Assembly (NCBI RefSeq): GCF_008642355.1
Contig: NZ_CP029193.1
Span: 682,001-746,000 of the forward strand
Direction: 5' to 3'
DNA length: 64,000 nt
DNA from: Streptomyces venezuelae
GTDB taxonomy: Bacteria; Actinomycetota; Actinomycetes; Streptomycetales; Streptomycetaceae
The position numbers and the translations under genes were made by a program. Within the stretch, counting starts at the first letter, position 1, and each line of letters starts with the position of its first letter. The notes beneath the pieces were generated by a model. It was not told the DNA's origin, searched no databases, and was given only the letters and a program-made list of their open reading frames with translations. This document shows positions 8,222 to 16,700 of this stretch, one piece after another.

Positions 8222-8532
8222 GAGCCCACGAAGCCCGCCCCCTTCCCATCTCCCTCCATCAGCTCCTTGAACCGAAGAATTGCATGATCCATGGAGATCG
8301 AGTCACACGATGCCGTGAACTTCTGCCCGTCGGAGGACAACCAGAGCCATCTCCCGCCAGGGCTCTTCCACATATCGGTCTTCGGGAGGGTGCGTCCCTC
8401 GACATCGGTACCGGTGAGATCAATCTCGATGTTCCAACCGGGATTATCGAGCGTTTCGATCCGGATCCCGAACTCGTGCTTCCAATCCCCATCGCACTGA
8501 GATCGATACCACGATTGCAGGAAATCCATCAT
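8218..8532 (-). CDS. Imm53-like immunity protein (orphan)
   Basis: 104 aa. The N-terminus MMDFLQSWYRSQCDGDWKHE followed by FGIRIETLDNPGWNIEIDL is typical of the immunity 53 family of polymorphic-toxin systems, and the length fits. Such proteins neutralise a specific toxin in the cytoplasm. No toxin gene is directly upstream of it, so it appears to be an orphan kept from an earlier cassette, or a guard against kin carrying the matching toxin. The start is the ATG at 8532; no strong ribosome site is visible, and a longer in-frame version reaching to 8652 would lack family support. A strong hairpin (8582-8616) separates it from the gene upstream. Confidence 0.75.
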   Translation of the reverse strand: MMDFLQSWYRSQCDGDWKHEFGIRIETLDNPGWNIEIDLTGTDVEGRTLPKTDMWKSPGGRWLWLSSDGQKFTASCDSISMDHAILRFKELMEGDGKGAGFVGS

Positions 8533-8581
8533 GCTCTGAGGTTTACGGTCTACCACGCGACTTCTCCCAGCCTCCTGCGCA

Positions 8582-8616
8582 AGAGGCTCCGCCGACTTTT
8601 CACCGGCGGAGCCTCT
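8582..8616 (-). terminator. Strong hairpin, 13-bp stem
   Basis: AGAGGCTCCGCCG (8582-8594) pairs perfectly with CGGCGGAGCCTCT (8604-8616) around a 9-base loop. It lies just after the stop of the gene at 8625 and before the Imm53-like gene. There is no U tract, as is common in Streptomyces terminators. Confidence 0.65.
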
Positions 8617-8624
8617 CAACGCAC

Positions 8625-8870
8625 CTACGAATACAGCTCGAGCCATTCCCATTCACCGGGACACGTGCGCAGCTCTCGAAGGCAGTACTTCAGGCAATTC
8701 TGCAGAGTGGACGCATCCGTGCGAATCAATTCGCGCTCACCGAGCCCCGGACCTGACATCACCATCGTCCAAGGCTTACGCCCGGTTTGCATGCGCTTAT
8801 GGTCAACCTTGAGGAGGACAGTGACACCGACCCTCCCCAACTGATCCATCAGTAGCTCGATATCCACCAT
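8625..8870 (-). CDS. Small conserved-type protein in immunity cassette
   Basis: 81 aa; I recognise the general type from Streptomyces toxin neighbourhoods but cannot name a family. It is compact and acidic, starting MVDIELLMDQLGRVGVTVLL and ending in WEWLELYS, with a two-Cys stretch NCLKYCLREL. GGGAG lies five bases before the ATG at 8870. It follows the 247-aa gene by 37 bp and is followed by a strong hairpin, so the pair 9651-8625 forms one unit. An immunity role is inferred only from location and size. Confidence 0.6.
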   Translation of the reverse strand: MVDIELLMDQLGRVGVTVLLKVDHKRMQTGRKPWTMVMSGPGLGERELIRTDASTLQNCLKYCLRELRTCPGEWEWLELYS

Positions 8871-8907
8871 CACTACTCCCGTCAATAACCTCCCCCTACA
8901 GCAGGCT

Positions 8908-9651
8908 TCACCCCCGGGCAAGCACATCCGCAGCGAGCTCTGCTGCAGCGTGGTCGAGACCCGCCGCCGTTCCGTCCAAACGTTCAAACATGTAACCGGA
9001 CATAGCGAACACCTCATCCGCAGAGGCCACGGGGGCGAGCCACCTGAGCCACTCGCAGACCATGCGCATTCGAAATTCCCTGAGAACTTCCACGCGAGGC
9101 AAAGGATCCGACTCCGAGGCCAGCTTGATCACCTTGAACGCGGCAGCAAGGCGATTGTGCGGCATATCGTGCACCGAAAGAATCAGCGCGAGTTCATCAG
9201 ATCTACCGAGATCGAAGTCCTCCGCTACCACGAACTGGGGCAGCGGGTAACCATCCACGCTTGTCAGCGATTGCCCGTCACGACCGGAATCGATAACTAC
9301 GTCGACACGGGAAGCAACCCCTGGATCATCGACAGTGCCTCGGATGTGATGCACGCCAGGGTCCCCGACGCTCTGCACGAAACGTGACACGCCGAGGATG
9401 TCGCCAACTGCGATGGCCCCGTCGTCGAGCACCAGTTCCCCGTCGAACAAGACGCTGCCCCCGGCCGGGCCGGCCCTGTTCCACAGCCTGACCCGAACCA
9501 GTCCTGCCTGCGCACGTGCGGCAATGTGGACGTGAGTCCTGGACGCCACGAGTGGCGCACCGGCCAGCGCCAGAACCTCCTCCGGCGGGGCCGGCGATCC
9601 AATGCGGAGCACGCGATGGTTCAAGTGAAGCTCGGCACTACCAATGAGCAT
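8908..9651 (-). CDS. Unrecognised protein downstream of orphan toxin tip, possible immunity
   Basis: 247 aa, not recognised. The first 170 residues are beta-rich (alternating V/L/R patterns such as VRVRLWNR and VLDDGAIAVGDILGVSRFVQ). The last 75 are helical (LREFRMRMVCEWLRWLAP). There is no signal peptide or membrane span, so it is cytoplasmic. GGAGGA abuts the ATG at 9651, an unusually short spacing, and no other start lies nearby. It is the first gene after the orphan toxin tip (79 bp), the place where a cognate immunity gene is expected. Base composition is lower in GC than the flanking genes, like the rest of the cassette. Confidence 0.6.
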   Translation of the reverse strand: MLIGSAELHLNHRVLRIGSPAPPEEVLALAGAPLVASRTHVHIAARAQAGLVRVRLWNRAGPAGGSVLFDGELVLDDGAIAVGDILGVSRFVQSVGDPGVHHIRGTVDDPGVASRVDVVIDSGRDGQSLTSVDGYPLPQFVVAEDFDLGRSDELALILSVHDMPHNRLAAAFKVIKLASESDPLPRVEVLREFRMRMVCEWLRWLAPVASADEVFAMSGYMFERLDGTAAGLDHAAAELAADVLARG

Positions 9652-9730
9652 TCCTCCGCCAACTACCGAATTTGGTGCTTGATGGTGCGCCCGGTCGACA
9701 CCCGCGTCACCCGGGCGCACCCTGACCCTA

Positions 9731-10138
9731 CTACCGCGTATGGCCTGGCAGTAGCTCCGCTGATTTCTGCGCTGCAGTCGGGATCCCTGGCACCCCTGTA
9801 AACGTGGGATCGTGATAGCCGTGATTCCGCAGCATCTGCTGGGCTTTCGATACAGCAACCGCCTGATTATCACTGCACGTTTCACAGTGAGGAAACAGGC
9901 TGCGCGGAAGGCCAGTAGGTCCAATTCCAGTAGACGGCTGGTGGTCCCCCGTCCTCGTCGGACTGCTCCCACCGCAAGAGTGGCACGGCCTTCCCTGCAC
10001 GGCCGCGCTCTGCTCCGGGGTAACTATCGGCCCGGTCGCAGGCACCGACTCATCGGCATGAGGACCGACACGCAGCGTATGCAGCTCACCGACGGTGAGG
10101 TTGTGAACCGTTGCGCGCTGTGTCGTCCAGCGCTTCAC
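9731..10138 (-). pseudogene. Orphan RHS C-terminal tip (HINT end plus zinc-binding nuclease-like toxin)
   Basis: 135 codons from GTG 10138. The first 20 residues (KRWTTQRATVHNLTVGELHT) are nearly identical to the end of the HINT domain of the large RHS protein. From residue 22 on, the sequence differs completely: a new tip with PCHSCGG, TGDHQPS, and PHCETC. Two CxxC pairs plus a GDH motif suggest a treble-clef or HNH/endonuclease-VII-like DNase, though I cannot name the family. It has no RHS core, signal peptide or promoter. The HINT part upstream is frameshifted (10139-10230), so it should be silent unless recombined onto the intact RHS gene. Confidence 0.7.
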
Positions 10139-10230
10139 GGCCGTGATGTCGACGCACCCTTGCCCTTGATCTCCGCCGTGACCGTCTCCACCTCAGTCAC
10201 CGTGTCGTCCGTTGACGCCACCGGCAACTA
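10139..10230 (-). pseudogene. Frameshifted remnant of the HINT domain
   Basis: Read on the minus strand, one frame gives EVETVTAEIKGKG, matching KVETVTAEIKGKG in the HINT domain of the intact RHS protein. It then runs into a stop, while the adjoining frame resumes at VDITAVKRW. About 170 bases of HINT coding sequence present in the intact gene (roughly 11190-11360) are missing at the joint. This is direct evidence of a decayed, displaced RHS 3' end. Confidence 0.75.
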
Positions 10231-10249
10231 CCGCCGCCACCCCACGCGC

Positions 10250-10280
10250 AAGCCCCGCCAGGACACACCTGGCGGGGCTT
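10250..10280 (-). terminator. Strong terminator after the RHS toxin-immunity pair
   Basis: AAGCCCCGCCAGG (10250-10262) pairs perfectly over 13 bp with CCTGGCGGGGCTT (10268-10280) around ACACA. It lies 37 bp after the immunity gene stop and should insulate the active toxin operon from the silent cassette downstream. Confidence 0.8.
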
Positions 10281-10317
10281 CACGTTTACCTCAGCGACTA
10301 ATCACGCTCGCCGCCTT

Positions 10318-10761
10318 CTATCTCCGTTCGACTCCATAGCGCGCTCGGAGTCCTGCCGCGAGAACAGATGCCCCGTCGGTGCTGGCATCGATCTCCACCG
10401 ACCACCAGGTGCTGTCGCTCGCAGTCAGAACCATGCAGCATCCTGCGAAATCGCCCGCAGCGAGCCGCTTCGGATCGAACAGGCGCTGCTCTCTTGCTGC
10501 TACGAGCAGTAGATCGAAGAACTGGCGGACACCGGCCGCGAATTCCCGAACCTGCGTCCACGACATGACGTACCCCTGCGGCGAGGAAGCTACCTTCTCC
10601 CGGATTTCTACATAACCCAGGCCGGCCGCACCCTGACAAATACCGTCGAAGTCGAGCACGGACCAAACCCAGTTGTTGTCCGGGACCAGAGCAAGCAGGT
10701 TGTCGAGCCCGACTATTCCGCCCTCAGTGTCATGCATCCGAAATTCCACGAGTTCGCTCAT
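10318..10761 (-). CDS. Cognate immunity protein of the RHS toxin (family unknown)
   Basis: 147 aa, cytoplasmic, acidic, with no recognised domain (begins MSELVEFRMHDTEGGIVGLD; Trp-rich stretch NNWVWSVLDF near residue 35). Its ATG at 10761 overlaps the TGA of the RHS gene in an ATGA arrangement, so translation is coupled to the toxin. This is the standard position of the immunity gene in polymorphic-toxin operons, and the role is inferred from that. A strong terminator follows 37 bp downstream. Confidence 0.75.
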   Translation of the reverse strand: MSELVEFRMHDTEGGIVGLDNLLALVPDNNWVWSVLDFDGICQGAAGLGYVEIREKVASSPQGYVMSWTQVREFAAGVRQFFDLLLVAAREQRLFDPKRLAAGDFAGCCMVLTASDSTWWSVEIDASTDGASVLAAGLRARYGVERR

Positions 10762-13700
10762 TGGTCGCCCCAATCCAATGGTTCGGCGTCACCGCGACTT
10801 CGGGTACCGCCGGTCGCGTTTTCATTCCAGGGATGCTGATGCGGATTGTCATGGTTCTGCGGTCTCCCGTGATCGGTGAAGTCGACATCCCTGACGGGTT
10901 TGCCTGCTGCATCGAACTCTCGGGCCTGAGCGTACGGGCCAGTGCGTCTGCTGTTCTGCACCCCAAGTTGCGTGTGTGGATGCCCAGCGGCCGCCGAATC
11001 CGGAGCCGGTTCACCAGTCCGGGCATCCCTCGGAAGCTTTCGGTCAGGATATCCCCGAGGTGTACTGCAATTGTGAACGAGTACCGGCGTCTCGCCCGCC
11101 ACCACATAGTACGTATGCAGCTCACCGACGGTGAGGTTGTGAACCGTCGAGTCCTGCGCCGTCCAGCGCTTCACGGCCGTGATCTCGACGTACGTGCCCG
11201 CGCCGGTGCGCAGTGTCGCGCCCGCCTTGAGGTCCGTGGCGTCGATCCACTCCCCCAGCTCCGGGACCCAGAACGGATGCCCGTCCGTGGCCGTGAGCGA
11301 GGCGGTCTTCGAGCCCTTCTTGCCGTCCACGTCGATCGTGACCCGGACGAGGTGCTTGATGCCCTTGCCCTTGATCTCCGCGGTGACCGTTTCGACCTTG
11401 GTTTTTCCGGTCTTCGGGTCGGTGGCCAAGACCTTGTCGCCGATGTCGACGTCCTCGATGGCCTTGGTCGATCCGTCGGCCATCAGCACCTTGGTTTTCG
11501 GCGTGAAGCTATTGCTGGTCACGCACGCTTCGGCCGCGTCCGCAGCCTTGTTGCTCTTGCGCCAGTCCTTGAACGTCCCCCACAGCTGCTTGCTCAGCCT
11601 GACGATGCGTTTGCCCAGGGCGTAGGCCTTGTCGAGGCGGTTCCAGTACTTCGCGACCAGCTTGCCGACGGGACCGCCACCGACGAGCGAGGTGACGATG
11701 TTGGCCGCCGTCGCACCGCACGCGCCGAGTGCGCCCGTGGTGAAGCAGTCCAGCGCGTCGGTGATGCCGAGTTCGTCGGCCAGGATCTTGCCGAGTTCCT
11801 TGGCGATGGCGATGGTGCGCTGCTTGGCGACGTCGGCCTTGGCGCGTTGCTGGCGGGCCTTGTAGGCGGCCGGTGATTCCTTGGGGGCCTGGACGCCGTA
11901 GTACGTGTAGTAGGTCTTGGTGGGCTTGACGCTCCAGCCGCCGTTGCTCTTCATGCTGCACTGCACGCCGGCGTACATGCAGTCGTCGGGCTTCAGACCG
12001 TCCGGGTCGGAGAAGCTGACCGGGTTGTTGTAGCTGTAGGCGTAGCCGTTGATCTGTTGTGGGTCGGTGTAGTCGATGATGGGGTCGGCCGAGATGAAGC
12101 GGCCCGTGGAGGCGTCGTATTCACGTGCGCCCAGGGTGACAAGGCCCGAGGTGTCGTCGTTCGTGCCGCCGACGAATCCCTTGTCGGTCACCCACTTGGA
12201 CGGGTCCGCCGAGTCGGCGTCGCGGCCCGTGCCGAAGGGGTCGAGGCGGCGGCGCTGCGTCGCGCCCGTGGTCGGGTCGACGGCGAGCTGGGCCGTGCCG
12301 TGGTGGTCACCGGCCAGGAACGTGACGCCACCGGAGTCGCGCACCGCCACGGTCTGCCCGCCGAGGGCGTAGTAGCGGGTGGCCTTGACCGCCTTGGTCG
12401 ACGTGTCGAGCTTCAGCTCCATGCCGGGCAGGTAGAACGTCGTCTCGGTCGGCGACTTGCGCAACACGCGGCTGCCCGCCGCGTCGTGGACGTAGGACGA
12501 GGAGCTGCCGTCGGCGTTGGTGACCTTGGTGAGTTTGTTCTGCTTGTCCCAGGTCAGGTTCTGGGTGTCACCGCCGAGGACGCGGGTCTCGGTGTTGCCC
12601 GTGTTGTCGTACGTGTAGGTGTCCAGGGAGGTGACCGCCGGCTTGGTGCCGGTTGCCGCCGTGTCGGTCGTGACCGACGTCAGCTGGTGCGGGCCCTCGC
12701 CGTTCTCTCCGTACTTGTACTTCTTCGACGACGTCGCCGCCCCGTCGATGCCGTGGTCGGTCTCCGCGGTGCGGTTCCCCGTGGCGTCGTACTCGTAGCT
12801 GTGCCAGTACGGGGCCACCCCGCCGACCGAGCTCGCCGACGGGCCCGAGGCGCAGGCCGCGTCCGTCTTGCCCGTGCCGACCGCGCCGTCCGACGCCAGC
12901 GAGGACGTCCAGTCGTCGGTCGTCCGGCGCAGGCTGTCGTGGCGGAAGCACTGGGTGTCGCGCGTCCCGCCCGTCGGGTCGTCGACGACGGAGAGGACGT
13001 TGCCGCCCGCGTCGTACGTGTAGTCCGCGTCGTAGGCCACCGAGGAGGCGCCCTCGACCACGACCCGGGCGTTGTTGATCTGCTGGGTGCCCTGTTCGTA
13101 GCTGTAGTTCAGCCACGTCTTCTTGTCGGACGCCCCGCCCGTCGACAGTTCGAGCTGCTCGAGCTGGTTCGTGGGCGAGTACTTCACCTGGGGGACGTAG
13201 GTGCCGCCGCCGAGGGAGGTGTTGAGCGCCTTCGGGCGCTGGAGCGCGTCGTACTGGTACGAGACGGCTTCGGCCGCGAGGCCGCCTGCGGGGGGGAAGT
13301 TCTGCCCCTGGACGGTGCCGTCGTCGTTGTACTGGGTCTGGAACTCGTACGTGCCGCCCAGTTCGGGCTCGGCCGTCTTGGACAGGAAGTACTTCGTCGA
13401 GGTCGGTTTGTAGTCGTTCTTCTCGTCGAGGACCGGATGGGTCACCGACGAGTGGACCGCGCCGCTCTTGTAGGTGTAGGTGCCGTACAGCGCGCCCTTG
13501 GCGATCGTGTCGTAGGTGGAGACGGACAGCTTCGTGCCCGTGTCCGCGGCGCCCTGCCAGGTCGACTTCGTGCGGCCCAGCTGGTCGTAGACCGTCGTCG
13601 TGATGTTGTCACGGGAGTCGGTGACCGTCGTCTGGCGGTCGAGCTCGTCGTAACCGAAGGTCGACCGGCCGATGTCCGGGTCGACGGCCGCGGTCTTGCG

Positions 13701-16700
13701 GCGGCGCTGGTCGTACTCGTACGTCCAGGTGTTGCCGTCGTTGTCCTTGACCTTGGCGAGTTTGCCGTCTGGCGTGTAACCGTACGTGGTGGAGACGTAG
13801 TCCGCCGAGGTGCCCGCGGGCACGGGCTTGTCACCCTTGTACTGCCGCAGCTCGACCGTGCGGTCCTCGGTGTCGGTGATCGTCGTGGTCGCGGTCTGGC
13901 CCGTCGGCGGGTCCGTGTGGACCCGGTCGCCGCCGTAGGTGTACGTGGTGCGGTGCTTCTCCGCGCCGGCGACCTTGAGGATCGTCGCCGTGGGTCGGCT
14001 GTCGCCGTCGAACTCCGTCACCGTCTGCGCGTCGATGTCCTCGTTGCGCGGTGCGAAGAGCGTGGCTGAGGGAGCGTCCTTCGTCCAGTACGTCTCGTTC
14101 GTCTTCACCGTGCGGCCGGAGCCGTCGTAGTAGGTGTCCGCGATGAGGCGGCCGCCGTCCTGGCCGTCCGTCTGCACCTGGCGCGGGCGCAGCATTCCGT
14201 CGAACAGCGTGTACTCGCTGCCGTAGGTGGTGCCGCCGTTCTCGATCCGCTGGGTGCGGATGTAGTTGGGGCCGGTGGTGCGGATGCCGTACGTGTACTT
14301 GATCGACGGGGTGAAGGAGTCGGCCTTGGGGCGGTCGGGCAGCCAGACCGAGGTCAGTCGGCCCAGGCCGTCATAGGCCAGTTCGGTGCGCTTGCCGTTG
14401 ACGTCGATCTGCGCGGACGGCGTGCCCCACTGTGGGGCGTACTCCGTCTTGGTGGTCCAGCCCAGCACGTTCGTCTCGGTCTTGGCGGACGCGAGGCCGT
14501 TGGTGTCGGTGTAGTCGATGGTCTTCGGCGTTCCGGCCGCGTCGGTGACCTTCACCGGGCGCCCGAACTGGTCGTACTTGCTGGTGGAGACCGTCTGGTA
14601 CGTGCCGACCGTGCCGTTGTGCGAGGCGAGCCGCTTGACCGTGGTCGCGTTGCCCAGGCTGGGCGCGGCGCCGAGGGTGGTGGTGTCGTCGTACAACGTC
14701 TGGTCGTCGCTGAGTACGTGCTCGGAGCGGTCCGGCGAGGTGGCGCAGTCGACGCTCACCGTCTCCACCCGGGAGACGTAGGCATACATGTGCTTGGCCA
14801 CGTTGTCGGCGTACTCGGTACGGGTGCACCGGTTGTCCGAGACATTGAGTTCACCCAGGTCGTTGGCCCGGGTGACACGGCCGGTCTCGTCGTCGTAGCT
14901 GGTGACGGAGGCCGACTGGCGCCAGCCGCCCGCGGCGAGCGCCTCGTAGGTGTCCGTGCGCTCGGGCCGGACGAAGCGGGCCTCCCGGTCGCCCCACTCC
15001 GTGGAGGCGTGGGTGGCGGTGACCTTGGTCCAGGGTGTGTTGACCGACTTGGTGACGACCTTGTCGCCGTTGTACGTGGTCGTCTCCAGCTCGAAGCCGG
15101 ACTTCCAGTCGGAGTCGGTGTGGCTCGTTCCCGTGGAGTCCTTCACCGAGGACGCCCGCGTGCCGCCGTCGGGATCCTTGTCCCCGTCGAGGCCCTGGAA
15201 GAAGACGTGTTCGGTCCTGGTGTTGGAGGAGTTATCGGTGCCGTCGGAGGTCGTGACCCGGACCTTGCCATAGCCCCGCCAGTCGCTCCAGGTCAGGTAC
15301 TCCGCCTTGGTCAGCGCGTCGCCCTTGGCCTTCCGCCAGCCCGCGTCACCGAGGTAGGTGTAGGAGGTGATCTGGTCGGGGCTGTTGCCCACCAGGTCCT
15401 TCTCCACCACGGACGAGACGGCGTACTTGTGGAACCACTCGGTGACGGGGTCCTTGACGCCCGGGGGGTTCCACTTGACGGGGTAGCAGCGGACGGTGGA
15501 CTTGCCGGGAGAGGGGTGATCCGTCGGTGTGCACTGGGTGTCGGCGTAGTTGACCGACAGGACGCCCCCGGATTCGCTCTCCACCGCCGACATGCGGAAG
15601 CGGATGAACGGCTGGATGTTGTCCTTGGGGTCGTCGACGCGGTTGGCCAGCTGCTTGCCGTACAGCTTCACCGAGGGGACGGACTCGTCGGAGCCCACCA
15701 GACCGGTGTGGTCGATCGACTTCAGCCACAGCGACCTGGAGGCGTCACCGTTGTCGGTGAAGTCGTGGTCCAGCGTCCATGAGTCGACGTCCTCGAAGGT
15801 GCTGGTGCCCGTGCGGATCTGGGTCGTGATCTTGTTCAGCTGCTTGCGGGTCCAGAACGTCGGTGAGTTCTGGCCGGTGCACTTGGTGTCGGCCTTGCAG
15901 TTGCTGTCCCAGGGAACGTCCGGCCAGTCGGCTGCCGTGGAGTCCTTCAGCGCGCCGGCCGAGCAGTCCGTCAGGTCGCCCACGCACCGCTCGCCGGTGG
16001 TGAAGACGATGCGGGCGGCGGGCTCGGTGCCGTAGACCTTGCCTGCGCGCTCGCCGTAGTCGATGCGCTTGAGGTATCCGCCGCGGGTGTAGGCCTTGCC
16101 GTTCTCGCCGGTCTTCAGGCCCTGCGTGTAGTGGTTGGTCTCCTTGCCGTAGTAGTACGACATGGAGTTGCCGTGCGGGTCGATGACGTGGTCGAGGTTC
16201 CAGCGCCAGGCCTGGAGGCAGTGGGCGTTCGCGAAGACCGCGTCGTAGCAGGGCTCCTTGGCGTCGTCACCGTAGACGGGGACGGTCCAGGCGGAGTTGG
16301 TCGACTCGTCGCCGGTCGCGTATCCCGGGAGGCGGTTCAGGCCGAAGAAGTACTGGGTGCCGTCATTGTCGGTGACTTTCCAGTGCTCGCCGTTGTCGTC
16401 ACCGTTCGTGGTGCCGGTGAGCCTCTCGACCTTGCTGAAGTCGTCGGAGCTGACGCGCCAGTCGCCGGTTTTGTCGTCCTGGATCAGCTCTCCGGACGCA
16501 CCGCCCGCCAGGGAGATCGTGGCGTTGTAGCCGCCCCAGCACTGGTCGCCGTACGTATCGCTGTGCCCGTCGTCGGCGCACGGCTTGTAGCGGCGTTCTA
16601 TGTAGCCCGGCTCGTAGGAAAAGCCCTGGCCGATCCAGGAGCCCTGGTTGTTGGTGGTCGCGGTCTGGCCGTCGATGGACTGCGAGCTGTAACCGAGGGA

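Noticed and set aside
8284..8844. Plus-strand open frame across the immunity cassette
   Set aside because: Antisense to the recognised Imm53-like protein, has no ribosome site or family features.
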